This document shows positions 1-8,244 of a stretch of DNA of 64,000 nucleotides, piece by piece. Under the pieces are notes generated by a model. The model was not told the DNA's origin and did not search any database. It saw nothing but the letters and a program-made list of their open reading frames with translations. Made by a program: the position numbers and the translations under genes. The number at the start of each line of letters is the position of its first letter. Within the stretch, counting starts at the first letter, position 1. Source of the stretch: Dyadobacter luticola (GTDB lineage: Bacteria > Bacteroidota > Bacteroidia > Cytophagales > Spirosomataceae); NCBI RefSeq assembly GCF_005860805.1, contig NZ_VCEJ01000009.1:1-64000 (forward strand). Direction: 5' to 3'.

Positions 1-95
1 CAAACATCTATGTGCTTTACGCGATCATCACAAGACAGTGTGGACATACTAATTATTGCCAAAACGCTCGACAGAGTTCGAAATGTTGGTTTCAT
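1..95 (-). CDS. Lipoprotein N-terminus, truncated at window edge
   Basis: Reading the minus strand from the ATG at 95, 31 codons stay open to the window edge. They begin M-K-P-T-F-R and pass through a hydrophobic stretch (V-L-A-I-I-S-M-S) to T-L-S-C-D-D, which looks like a signal peptide with a lipobox cysteine at residue 22 followed by acidic residues. The visible part suggests an exported lipoprotein. Function cannot be judged because only the signal region is in the window. The 223 bases between it and the next gene hold nothing I recognise apart from AT-rich promoter-like DNA. Confidence 0.5.
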   Translation of the reverse strand, partial: MKPTFRTLSSVLAIISMSTLSCDDRVKHIDV

Positions 96-318
96 ATCTA
101 AGTCATGTTTAGTTAATTCAGGTTTTGCAACAACTATGTCCGACAACAAATTATTTTTAGAACTAGATAAGTTGTCGAACTTTTAAAGTTAAGCAGAATC
201 TTTTGGCCCATTTCGTGTTCGCATAGTCAAATCGATTTATAAATAAAAGATATTCGATAAAGTTCAAGTACGATTGATGCCAAGTAGAATGCATCTAGTT
301 TAACAGTAATTACCATAA

Positions 319-1449
319 CTAGTCAATTGCTACCCTTACTTTTTCAATTTTATTCCCGTTCTGGTCACTTGATAGAATATGCAAGTAATAGGTTCCCTTC
401 GGTACACCATTGACTGGAATACGAAGCACCCCTATATTATTAATATTTTTTGCTATTTGCTCGTTGGTGAGGGCTTTAATTGAAGCTTGCGATCCTTCGC
501 TATACAGATTAATTTGGTTGGGCATAGCTTTGGAATTTCGAAAATTTTCGATCTTGAGATCAATAAAATCGTTAGCTGGATTAGGAAAAACGGTGTACCG
601 CGCACCGCAGTTATCGACACAAATTGTTACTCCATCAAGTGAAGAGCCACATGCATTTGTCATTTGTATCTGTAAGCCATAACAATCGTTTACATAAGAA
701 TTGAAATAACACCTTCCGTTCCCGTAGTCGGTAAGGTATGCATTAGATGCATTTCCGCTAGTCACAGCCCATTGTCGAAAAGTCGGACTACCTGATATTG
801 TTGCAGTAAGCTCTTGAGCAGCTCCGTTACACATAAATGTACTCACTTGCAGTGCTGTGATAGTAGGCTTTCCAACATGTACAGCTCTTGATGTCGGAAA
901 AGGGCCGCATGCTGTATTAACAGTTGCTGTAATTGTGACCGGACCAGATCCATGGACTGTTGCTACCCCAGTAGATGAGTTGATCGTCAGAACCGATGTA
1001 TTGCTGCTAGACCAGGAAGGACTACCGGTATAAAAAGAACCGGAAAAGGTATAGGTTGCTGTCGATGAGCAAACAGTAGCTGGGCCATTAATGAGATGAT
1101 TCAACGGTGTTCGTGAGATCGTCACTTGAACCCATTCCTGTTCGCCTGATGTGCTTAGGTATTGAAATTTAAGTAGACCTCCTGATGAGGCATTAGTTGT
1201 CAGGTTTGAGCAGTTATTACCGCAATAACTTGAAGTCCATCCCGATGGTAATGTAATACCCGCAAGAATAGTAAGAGGCGAATTTGTTGTGGATGTCCAA
1301 GCATTAATTTGAACATTTTGATTTTCACCACATCCAATGTAGGCAGTTTCTCCGCTGTTATAGATTGCTCCATTAATAATAATACCTCTGGCAGCTTGAA
1401 TCGAAGCAGAAAACGAAAGTGCAAGTAGAAAAAGAAGAGCTTTTTTCAT
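319..1449 (-). CDS. Secreted Ig-like protein with T9SS type A sorting domain
   Basis: A 376-residue protein starting at M-K-K-A-L-L-F-L-L; the frame is open 69 bases further upstream, but only this start gives a clean signal peptide (cut after A-S-I-Q-A). The middle is rich in Ser/Thr/Gly and contains a bacterial Ig-like (BIG2-type) stretch with the V-A-T-V-H-G-S-G-P-V-T-I-T-A-T-V pattern near residue 180, plus paired cysteines. The last ~75 residues start with Y-T-V-F-P-N-P-A-N-D-F and end in a lysine/arginine-containing beta segment, the hallmark of the type IX secretion C-terminal sorting domain. It is therefore expected to be exported and anchored on the cell surface. The ligand or role is unknown. 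It lies 16 bases downstream of the next gene on the same strand and is probably cotranscribed with it. Confidence 0.85.
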   Translation of the reverse strand: MKKALLFLLALSFSASIQAARGIIINGAIYNSGETAYIGCGENQNVQINAWTSTTNSPLTILAGITLPSGWTSSYCGNNCSNLTTNASSGGLLKFQYLSTSGEQEWVQVTISRTPLNHLINGPATVCSSTATYTFSGSFYTGSPSWSSSNTSVLTINSSTGVATVHGSGPVTITATVNTACGPFPTSRAVHVGKPTITALQVSTFMCNGAAQELTATISGSPTFRQWAVTSGNASNAYLTDYGNGRCYFNSYVNDCYGLQIQMTNACGSSLDGVTICVDNCGARYTVFPNPANDFIDLKIENFRNSKAMPNQINLYSEGSQASIKALTNEQIAKNINNIGVLRIPVNGVPKGTYYLHILSSDQNGNKIEKVRVAID

Positions 1450-1465
1450 ACATATTAAGTTTATA

Positions 1466-2092
1466 TTAGTTAAGAGATTCAATACTTTTAGCTCCAAAGA
1501 ATATAACACCAATCTCAATCGAAAAGACAGTTTCCTCCCGAAAATGGGAAACCTTAGGAGTGACTTGAAAATTCTTAATCAAAAAACTAGTTTGTAACCC
1601 AAAGCCATTTGAATTCAAATGTTCTTTATATGTATCAAGAGATCGATTTGTAAAACTTCGGTGGAAATAGATACCAGGATTGATAGAAAAGGTCTTCCCG
1701 ATAAGCCACTTATGATATAAACCACTCCCAACCGCCCACGTCTGGTCTTTAATTGCGTCTGTACGCGTATATTTTTTCGTTTGATATTCCGAATAAACAC
1801 TCAGGCTGAGTGGAATATGATTCTGTTTAATAATTATAAAACTAACCATTGGATTGACAATAAGATGTGTCCCAATGTGGGGACCATTCACATGCGACGC
1901 AGACAATGAGAGATCGATTCTGCCGTCAATAGTGTATCCAATAGACAATGCTTTTGAAAATTTATTATCACTTTTAGCTATTTGTCCAGCTAAAAAAGAC
2001 CCGCTTTGATTTTTGTCTAAAAGGAAATTCTGCGCTATTGCAAATGAATCCATAAACAGAAGTAATACAAGGATCGTAATGATTTTGAACAT
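1466..2092 (-). CDS. Hypothetical outer-membrane barrel-like protein
   Basis: A 208-residue protein; the start chosen is M-F-K-I-I-T-I-L-V, which gives a signal peptide ending near S-F-A-I-A-Q. After cleavage the sequence alternates polar and hydrophobic residues with frequent aromatic residues (for example Y-T-I-D-G-R-I-D-L-S-L-S-A-S), and ends I-E-I-G-V-I-F-F-G, all typical of small outer-membrane beta barrels in Bacteroidota. No specific family is recognised. It sits directly upstream of the T9SS-secreted protein, so the two may form a small surface-protein operon. An upstream in-frame ATG (2134) exists but would precede the signal peptide with a polar extension, so it is less likely. Confidence 0.65.
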   Translation of the reverse strand: MFKIITILVLLLFMDSFAIAQNFLLDKNQSGSFLAGQIAKSDNKFSKALSIGYTIDGRIDLSLSASHVNGPHIGTHLIVNPMVSFIIIKQNHIPLSLSVYSEYQTKKYTRTDAIKDQTWAVGSGLYHKWLIGKTFSINPGIYFHRSFTNRSLDTYKEHLNSNGFGLQTSFLIKNFQVTPKVSHFREETVFSIEIGVIFFGAKSIESLN

Positions 2093-2648
2093 ATTATTAT
2101 AAATGACAATGTTCATTTTACTAGAACCTGACATAACTCACTTAATGGAAGGAAGGCGAATTTCAGCTTAAGTCAAACAAAGATTGAAGAGGCCCTATTA
2201 CCCACTAAGATAACGTTGAGAGGTTTCCATAGTTTATGTAGGAATATTATTATATAAATGTAAAATATTGGTTACAAACAGTCAATATTTTATATAAATA
2301 ATTTGTTAAAATATTTGACTATTTATTTATCGGTTTAGTAGCTGTCGAAACCTTTAGATACGAAAGGGCTCCCAAATGTTGTAAACTGACGACCATTAGG
2401 CACATTTTCAGAGAAAAATGCAACTTATTATACTGACTGTGGAGTGGGAAAAAACAGCATTAACCCCAGAAATGGCTCCTGGTGTTTGTATAACACTTTT
2501 TATGTTAAGTGACGGAACACAGAACAAGAGGGCTTCTCGACTTTTGACGAAGTTCTTGGTATAGTACAAGGAGATGGGACTTTTTTATGCGCACAGCAAC
2601 GAAATTGAACTTATTAGTGTCATAGTTGTAAAAAATCAACTCTACGCT
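2093..2648. other. Divergent intergenic region with AT-rich inverted repeat
   Basis: This 556-base gap separates two divergent barrel-type genes and must hold both promoters. It contains a perfect 10-bp inverted repeat, TAAAATATTG at 2261-2270 and CAATATTTTA at 2283-2292, with a 12-base loop, inside very AT-rich DNA. A 48-codon open frame at 2418-2564 has no recognisable features and I do not call it a gene. Confidence 0.4.
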
Positions 2649-3287
2649 ATGAGGCTTCTATTCTTATCAGTGTTCTTTTTGACATCCGCGACATGTCATG
2701 CTCAATGGAAAACCAGTGTAGGCATTAACATTCCACCTATTATAGCCAAGTCCGCCGAGATCAGTTCGGAATTTAGACATCATCCAGGATATTCATTGAA
2801 CCTGAATTTAGGCCGTACTTTCAAAACTAGCCATATTGGGTTGATAGATTATAAAGTGTACGATGGGGTTAGCCAGAGACAAACATCAGGGACTTTTCTT
2901 AAAGCCGGGGCAAGACTCTATCCCACATCGATTTCGGGAAAACAGAAAAGAAACCATTTTTTCGTAGGTGCATTCTTTGTGTTGTCACAGTACCGGCAGA
3001 CAGCTTTACAGCGAGAGTTTTCAGATTCGGAGTTTACAGACACTTATACGCCCGTTTCAAGGAAAGGAACAGTCTTATTCCCTGCTGCCACCATTGGATT
3101 TCAACATAACTTAACCCGATTTCTTATACTGGATTGGGGGGTCCAAAAATCGTTTGTTCTTCGAGAGAACAATTATCTGGGGAGAAGGGACCGTAATTAC
3201 CAACCTGGCGCAGGATCTGCTCAATCAGATCCATTTATCGGCTATTTCCAGGGAATTCTCTCATTGAAATACCAGTTTTCCAATTGA
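2649..3287 (+). CDS. Hypothetical outer-membrane beta-barrel protein
   Basis: A 212-residue protein. The start used is M-R-L-L-F-L-S-V-F-F, giving a signal peptide cut after C-H-A-Q; the longer open frame from 2574 would bury the signal peptide. The mature part has many short amphipathic strands, with Gly/Tyr/Phe-rich segments and a C-terminal aromatic-containing strand (F-Q-G-I-L-S-L-K-Y-Q-F-S-N), consistent with an OmpA/PorT-like small barrel. No specific substrate or family is recognised. It is monocistronic as far as can be seen and faces the serine recombinase gene convergently, with a 258-base gap. Confidence 0.65.
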   Translation: MRLLFLSVFFLTSATCHAQWKTSVGINIPPIIAKSAEISSEFRHHPGYSLNLNLGRTFKTSHIGLIDYKVYDGVSQRQTSGTFLKAGARLYPTSISGKQKRNHFFVGAFFVLSQYRQTALQREFSDSEFTDTYTPVSRKGTVLFPAATIGFQHNLTRFLILDWGVQKSFVLRENNYLGRRDRNYQPGAGSAQSDPFIGYFQGILSLKYQFSN

Positions 3288-3545
3288 GTCCATATTAACT
3301 AATAATTCGATTTATAATGTAGTCGCTTAAAACGTCCGATCGGAGCGACAGATCTAAACCATAATGGGGTAGGGGAAACTTATCTTGTGAAGAGCATTTT
3401 GCACTCTGAAAAATTGAAAACTTCTCAAATTGTCATCTCACAAATCAACGTCTCATATTTATGTAGCGTCCTAAAAAAAGTTTACAGTTTCGAAGTGAAT
3501 TTGGTAGTTCACGCCGTTGGCTGACTTTGTGATACAGCTAATGTT

Positions 3546-4196
3546 TCAAATATGAAGACGTTTAAGCAAGCGATGCACTGTGGTTCGGTGCCATTGCTCA
3601 CCATCGTTTCGAAACGTCTCAACACCTCGCCGGTTCAACTCGTCGGAGATTCCTCGAACGGTTATAAAACCCTCTGTCTTCAATTTGTTAATGATCGGCT
3701 GCATCGTTTCCGCAAACTGATCAGCCGCTTTCGAATTCTTTTTGCTCTCGATTTCCCGGCCGTGTTTACCCAACTGCACACCGCGGCGCTTCGCAGCCTG
3801 CAATGCCTCTTTCGTCCGAGTACTAATCTGCTTCCGCTCATGCTCAGCAAATGCTGCTAGTAAATGTATCATTAAGGGATTTGCATGTGGGTTATCGACT
3901 GCCAGAAACTCAACCTTGCTCTCCATTAAGTTGGCAATGAAAGCCACATTCCGGCCCAGTCGGTCCAACTTCGCAATGATCAGCATCGCTTTCTCTTTTT
4001 TGCACAACGATAAGGCAGCCATTAACTCTGGCCGCTCATTCTTCTTCCCGCTCTCGATTTCAGTAAATTCTGCTGTGACTTGGTAGCCTTGATGTTGTGC
4101 GAACAGGTGCACTGCTTCATGCTGCGCTTCCAGGCCCAAGCCACTCTTTCCCTGGCGATCTGTTGATACTCGAAAATAGGCAACGGCTCTTTTCAT
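3546..4196 (-). CDS. Serine recombinase (resolvase/invertase family)
   Basis: A 216-residue site-specific recombinase. The N-terminal catalytic domain (about 1-145) carries Y-F-R-V-S-T with Arg9 and the nucleophile Ser11, the A-K-L-D-R-L-G-R-N block with Arg79 and Arg82, and A-E-H-E-R-K-Q-I-S with Arg121 before the long linking helix. The C-terminal part (about 172-216) is a short helix-turn-helix DNA-binding segment (I-T-V-R-G-I-S-D-E-L-N-R-R-G). This is the compact resolvase/invertase layout, not the large serine integrase layout. By family knowledge it would cut and rejoin DNA at short dyad sites. A strong 40-bp palindrome lies 28 bases upstream of its start and is the obvious candidate target. 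It probably marks the left side of a mobile or formerly mobile region. Confidence 0.9.
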   Translation of the reverse strand: MKRAVAYFRVSTDRQGKSGLGLEAQHEAVHLFAQHQGYQVTAEFTEIESGKKNERPELMAALSLCKKEKAMLIIAKLDRLGRNVAFIANLMESKVEFLAVDNPHANPLMIHLLAAFAEHERKQISTRTKEALQAAKRRGVQLGKHGREIESKKNSKAADQFAETMQPIINKLKTEGFITVRGISDELNRRGVETFRNDGEQWHRTTVHRLLKRLHI

Positions 4197-4223
4197 ACGG
4201 TTAAAAGTAGTGATTTATTGGCA

Positions 4224-4263
4224 TTTTGTCCACATGTATACGGACGTATGTATGTGGACAAAA
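4224..4263. repeat. Large imperfect palindrome upstream of recombinase
   Basis: Two 18-base arms, 4224-4241 (TTTTGTCCACATGTATAC) and 4246-4263 (GTATGTATGTGGACAAAA), match as inverted repeats at 16 of 18 positions, with the outer 12 bases perfect. The spacer is GGAC. It lies just upstream of the recombinase start. The dyad size fits a dimer-binding or crossover site of a serine recombinase (inference), or an operator for its own promoter. Confidence 0.7.
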
Positions 4264-4480
4264 CAATTCAAGAATTTACCCACGGGGGTGTGCAACTTTC
4301 CTAAAAGTCTTTGAATGTGTCTTCTGAGCTTTGAATCGTGGTTGTTCGCATTGTCGAAAATACTTAGCATACCCTACGACTACTTTGCTTGCTGGTTCGG
4401 TCAATGGGTGCGCATTGCCTGTCCTACGGATTAAAACAGGCCGGCAGTAATTTCATCTCAGAAGTTTAAACTAAGAAGTC

Positions 4481-4744
4481 ATGGAACCAGAGAGATTGGT
4501 AAGCTCAGAAATAATTGAGAATATAGAAGTCAATTTACGTAACCCTTCCCTAAAAGCTAGCCGTATTCACCGGAAGGATTTCAGGATATTCCTTCTTTTT
4601 GCTGTATTCGTAATATTAGCAGTTGTTGTAGCAGCTATTTTAATTGCGAAATACCTTGCACCACATATAGAAAGTGTAGCAATCGGCAGAGTATTAATAA
4701 TGATAGGGAAAAAGTGGTTTGGCAACGCAAGTTCTGGACCATAA
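4481..4744 (+). CDS. Small single-pass membrane protein, hypothetical
   Basis: An 87-residue open frame with a polar N-terminal third (M-E-P-E-R-L-V-S-S-E-I-I-E-N), a strongly hydrophobic segment at about residues 37-57 (F-L-L-F-A-V-F-V-I-L-A-V-V-V-A-A), and a short C-terminal tail. That is the layout of a small bitopic inner-membrane protein. No family is recognised. It lies 116 bases upstream of the Fic gene on the same strand, but the repeat-rich promoter region between them suggests separate transcription. Coding status rests only on the length and the membrane segment. Confidence 0.45.
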   Translation: MEPERLVSSEIIENIEVNLRNPSLKASRIHRKDFRIFLLFAVFVILAVVVAAILIAKYLAPHIESVAIGRVLIMIGKKWFGNASSGP

Positions 4745-4771
4745 CCAAAATCATTTAAGTCCACCGTACAC

Positions 4772-4859
4772 TAATAGAAAAATTTCTATTGAATATCTCG
4801 CTTAATAGAAAAATTTCCAAGTAGGAGCTTTATATTGCGCAATTAATAGAAAGAATTCC
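4772..4859 (+). promoter_or_regulatory. Three operator-like direct repeats before the Fic gene
   Basis: Three copies of a 16-base motif lie directly upstream of the Fic start: TAATAGAAAAATTTCT (4772-4787), TAATAGAAAAATTTCC (4803-4818) and TAATAGAAAGAATTCC (4844-4859). Start-to-start distances are 31 and 41 bases, close to whole turns of the helix. The first copy is part of a perfect 8+8 palindrome, AATAGAAA-AA-TTTCTATT (4773-4790). The last copy ends one base before the ATG at 4861. The arrangement suggests operator sites, most simply for autoregulation by the AbiEi-like domain of the encoded protein (inference). Confidence 0.7.
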
Positions 4860-4860
4860 G

Positions 4861-6327
4861 ATGATAAGATTACAGGAAGTACTTTTTGGGTCTTCAAACA
4901 AGACAGAATCTGCCAAAATCAGCGCTTTGGAGAAAAAGGGAGTTATCCGTAAAATAGCTCCTCGCATTTATACGTCAAACCTAGAAGAGCAGCCCGAAGT
5001 TATTATAAAAAGAAATTGGTTCAGAATACTATCCAACCAATTTCCAGGTGTAATCCTAAGTCATCGTAGCGCATTGGAATTTGTTCCAGCTAATGGTGAG
5101 CATATATTTGTGACGTATACCTATACACGTAAGAATCGGTTACCTGGTCTTACAATCCACTTTCAGCAAGGCCCTCCCCGGCAGGAAAATGACAATGTAT
5201 TTTTTGAAAATTTATACGCTTCGCAGGAAGCACGGGCATTTTTAGAAAATATGCAGGAAACCCGAACTAGAGAGGATCTTTCAAAAACTCTTTCAATCTC
5301 AGAAATTGAGGAAAGGCTTGACCTGATTATTAGATCCAGGGGGGAAGATGCTGTCAATGTTATACGAGACAATGCTAGAAGCTTGGCCCCAGCCTTGGGG
5401 ATGGAAAAAGAATTTATTAAACTTAACAATTTGGTAGGGACGCTTTTGACAACGGGTGATTCTAAAAGTCTTCATTCCCCCATCGCCATAGCACGGTCAT
5501 TAGGAGATCCTTTTGACCCTACAAGAATTACATTATTCGAAATATTGTATGCAGCTTTGAGCGGCCGAACATTCCCGGCTTATCCTGACAAAAACTTCTC
5601 ATTAAAAGCTTATAGAAACTTTGGCTTTTTTGAAAGCTATTTCTCAAACTATATCGAAGGGACAGAATTTGCTGTTAATGAAGCTCAGCAGATTATCCAG
5701 ACTGAAACACCGTTGCCTGAACGCGATGAAGACTCTCACGATATATTGGGCACTTATCAAATCGTTTCAGATCGGCACGAAATGGCGATAACTCCCAGTT
5801 CACCCAATGAACTTTTACAACTGTTGCGAAGCAGGCACGCCACATTGCTACGAGCACGACTATCTAAAAAGCCCGGACAGTTCAAGGACAAAAATAATCG
5901 GGCTGGCAATACGGAGTTTGTAGACTGGCAGTTGGTGGCCGGTACTTTAAAAAAGGGGTTTGATTGGTATTCGCTACTAGAAGACCCTTTTGCCAAAGCA
6001 GCTTACATGATGTTTATGATTAGCGAAGTTCATCCGTTTCTTGACGGAAACGGCAGAATTGCCAGGGTAATGATGAATGCTGAACTTTCTTCAAAAGGGG
6101 TTTCCAAGATAATTATTCCTACTGTATATCGTGAAGACTATATGGGCGCGCTGCGAAAACTTACCAGGCAACATGATCCAACTGCCTATATTCGCATGCT
6201 TTTGAGAAGCTTCGAATTCAGTTCATACGTTTATGGCGAAGACCAAACAACCATAGAAAATCATTTGATCAGATCTAATGCTTTTCAGGAACCAGAAGTT
6301 GCAAAATTAATAATCATACCAAATTAA
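4861..6327 (+). CDS. Fic-domain protein with N-terminal AbiEi-like winged helix
   Basis: A 488-residue fusion. Residues ~1-105 resemble the AbiEi antitoxin/regulator fold: a winged-helix start (I-S-A-L-E-K-K-G-V-I-R-K-I-A-P-R-I-Y-T) followed by G-V-I-L-S-H-R-S-A-L-E-F. Residues ~215-480 form a Fic domain with the catalytic motif H-P-F-L-D-G-N-G-R at 391-399, which in this family transfers AMP (or another nucleotide part) to target hydroxyls. An inhibitory-helix motif S-N-Y-I-E-G (262-267) matches the [ST]xxxE[GN] signature, so the enzyme is probably autoinhibited (class II). Three repeats end right at the start codon, suggesting self-repression through the AbiEi-like part. The target is unknown. 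It could be a stand-alone toxin-antitoxin-like switch or a stress regulator. The Fic assignment is firm; the AbiEi assignment is by pattern. Confidence 0.88.
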   Translation: MIRLQEVLFGSSNKTESAKISALEKKGVIRKIAPRIYTSNLEEQPEVIIKRNWFRILSNQFPGVILSHRSALEFVPANGEHIFVTYTYTRKNRLPGLTIHFQQGPPRQENDNVFFENLYASQEARAFLENMQETRTREDLSKTLSISEIEERLDLIIRSRGEDAVNVIRDNARSLAPALGMEKEFIKLNNLVGTLLTTGDSKSLHSPIAIARSLGDPFDPTRITLFEILYAALSGRTFPAYPDKNFSLKAYRNFGFFESYFSNYIEGTEFAVNEAQQIIQTETPLPERDEDSHDILGTYQIVSDRHEMAITPSSPNELLQLLRSRHATLLRARLSKKPGQFKDKNNRAGNTEFVDWQLVAGTLKKGFDWYSLLEDPFAKAAYMMFMISEVHPFLDGNGRIARVMMNAELSSKGVSKIIIPTVYREDYMGALRKLTRQHDPTAYIRMLLRSFEFSSYVYGEDQTTIENHLIRSNAFQEPEVAKLIIIPN

Positions 6328-6590
6328 GACTTTAATCTCCGCGCGAACATTTTACAGTTTATCGTGCTATGTCATAATATTCTGTAATTAGTTTTCACGA
6401 ACCGCTAACCTGTAATCTTAAAAGCCCGAATTAGCGAAAAATAACCTACAAGGGAATGAAAACCAGATTAGCAGAAATAACCACCGATTAATTTGGCCAC
6501 TTCCGGCGGTTACATAATGAGTCTTGAATTACCTTGTTCATAGCCAATTCGGTAGAAATAGTGATTTGATGAAAATATTTATCTTTGCAT

Positions 6591-7001
6591 ATGAGGAGAT
6601 GTACAACTTTGTTTTTGGCCGACGACGATGCTGATGATCGCCTACTAATGAAAGAGGCAATCAAAGCCATAGATCCAAGCATCGAAATTGTGGAATCAGA
6701 GAATGGGCAGGAACTTCTCACGGTTCTGCAGTCGCAAACAGTATTAGATAGATGTCTTATCATTCTGGACATGAACATGCCGAAAATGAACGGCTTGGAA
6801 ACTTTATCGAATTTGCGAATCATTCCTCGCTTAGCTTCCTTACCAACAGTTATGCTTTCGACATCTGGGAATCCAGACATGATTGACTTTGCTAAAAAAT
6901 TAGGTGCCCTCGACTATTATATAAAGCCATCTAACATGGATAGCCTTCTGAATCTGTGTCGTCACTTGATTTCGGAAAAAGCTGGGCATCCTGATGTCTG
7001 A
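6591..7001 (+). CDS. Single-domain response regulator (receiver)
   Basis: A 136-residue receiver domain with nothing attached. Landmarks are the acidic pair in L-A-D-D-D-A-D-D (Asp12/13), the phosphoacceptor Asp60 in I-I-L-D-M-N-M-P, the V-M-L-S-T-S switch segment, and Lys112 in Y-Y-I-K-P-S. It would be phosphorylated by a histidine kinase and act by protein-protein contact, as in CheY-like or phosphorelay proteins. The ATG at 6591 is preferred over a TTG two codons earlier. A TATCTTTG sequence at 6580-6587 resembles the Bacteroidota -7 box but lies so close to the start that it may be chance. No kinase lies nearby, so its partner is elsewhere. It ends 67 bases from the convergent arsenic operon. 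Confidence 0.9.
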   Translation: MRRCTTLFLADDDADDRLLMKEAIKAIDPSIEIVESENGQELLTVLQSQTVLDRCLIILDMNMPKMNGLETLSNLRIIPRLASLPTVMLSTSGNPDMIDFAKKLGALDYYIKPSNMDSLLNLCRHLISEKAGHPDV

Positions 7002-7068
7002 ATTAGTATGCTTTGACCACCATTAAATCTAGAAGGTATTCAATATCGACAATAGCTGTAAGGCAGCG

Positions 7069-8202
7069 TTATATACGGAGTGCCAATGCCTTTCGGTAAT
7101 ACATCCAAGTAAGAAATATAATTAACAAAGTGATAGCCGTAAAGATCAGGCTCAAATGATTATTAGTCAATAAAAAGCCGCCCGCTAATGCACCAAACGC
7201 GGAACCCGCATCTCGGAAAGTGGCATTGATTGATACTGCGCGCGTCACATCGTCTTGCCCGGCGGATGCCGCGCCAGCTGCTAGTGATGCATTGACATTA
7301 TAAAACGTGAATACAAGGATCAATCCCGGCATTACCCAGCCGCTTGTTGCCAGCAGCAAACCCATGCAGATCAAGAGAATTGAACCTGAGTAGATGTTAG
7401 CAAGCCCATACCGGTCAGCGGACCAACCCGCAAAAGGTGAAATTAAAAGCGAGCAGATCCGTCGGAAAATAAGAAATCCCGCAGCAGCGGCAGTAATTTC
7501 AACTGCCGACCAATAGGGATGCGCATTCATTAACAGAGCTCCAATTAAAACCACGAGCATACCTTCCGCTGCAAAAGCCCCTAAGAATGCTAACCGGTTA
7601 AAGACGGATGGCAATGATATTTTGAAGTTTAATGGGCAAGCTGGAGGGCTGTCCCTTTCTCTGAGTTTGAATGCGAAGTAAACTCCTGGTGTCGAAAGGA
7701 GCGCAATCACTAAAAAGATCCAGCCAGGGCTGATTACTTCAAAAAGCAGCGGCCCAACCAACAATGCTAGTAGTGGGCCTGATTCGATGATGCTTTGGCT
7801 CATTCCCAGTGCCAAGCCTTTCTTAGGATAATCCATAGCATAGGTAATTGCCCCAACGCGAAGGACAGAATACGATATGCCCCACAAGACCCTAAGCAGT
7901 ATTAAAATCGCTATGCCAAAACCTGCACCATAGCCAGCTGTGGCCAATACGGATACCGTTGCCGCAACGATTATAGGTATACGAAAGCCCACAAGACTGA
8001 AAACGCGCAAAATAAGTGGGTTAAGCAAAATCCGTGTAAAGCGGTTGATTGACAAGATGGTTCCTATCCAAATGATTGGAACGTGGATGCTGGAAGCATT
8101 TATTGGCAGAAAAGAATATAGAAATGCATCACCCATTAAAGCGAAGCTCAAGCTGAAAGACGCATACATGGGCAATTTCATTTCGGCAATATGCTTTCTC
8201 AT
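7069..8202 (-). CDS. MFS transporter, last gene of arsenic operon
   Basis: A 377-residue integral membrane protein with about eleven to twelve hydrophobic segments and a Gly/Ala-rich composition. Between the halves is a charged cytoplasmic loop (K-L-R-E-R-D-S-P-P). The L-I-S-P-F-A-G-W-S-A-D-R-Y-G-L segment after the loop resembles the MFS motif between helices 2 and 3 repeated in the second half. The substrate cannot be read from sequence. It sits 42 bases downstream of two metallophosphoesterase genes at the end of the ars operon, so a role in exporting an arsenic-containing compound is plausible (inference), in parallel with other MFS proteins found in ars loci. It is on the small side for the family but looks complete. 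Confidence 0.85.
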   Translation of the reverse strand: MRKHIAEMKLPMYASFSLSFALMGDAFLYSFLPINASSIHVPIIWIGTILSINRFTRILLNPLILRVFSLVGFRIPIIVAATVSVLATAGYGAGFGIAILILLRVLWGISYSVLRVGAITYAMDYPKKGLALGMSQSIIESGPLLALLVGPLLFEVISPGWIFLVIALLSTPGVYFAFKLRERDSPPACPLNFKISLPSVFNRLAFLGAFAAEGMLVVLIGALLMNAHPYWSAVEITAAAAGFLIFRRICSLLISPFAGWSADRYGLANIYSGSILLICMGLLLATSGWVMPGLILVFTFYNVNASLAAGAASAGQDDVTRAVSINATFRDAGSAFGALAGGFLLTNNHLSLIFTAITLLIIFLTWMYYRKALALRI

Positions 8203-8244
8203 TCTTTCCCAGCCGGTTTATTTAGCCTTTACTTTTGCTGAAGG

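Noticed and set aside
2418..2564. A 48-codon plus-strand frame in the divergent gap
   Set aside because: No signal, domain or pattern, and chance frames of this size are common in AT-rich DNA.
4772..4859. Three direct repeats considered as a CRISPR array
   Set aside because: Only three short copies with unequal spacing of 31 and 41 bases, directly upstream of a gene; they fit operators, and no cas genes are near.
6488..6880. 130-codon minus-strand frame over the response regulator
   Set aside because: Antisense of the receiver domain, whose catalytic residues are intact.
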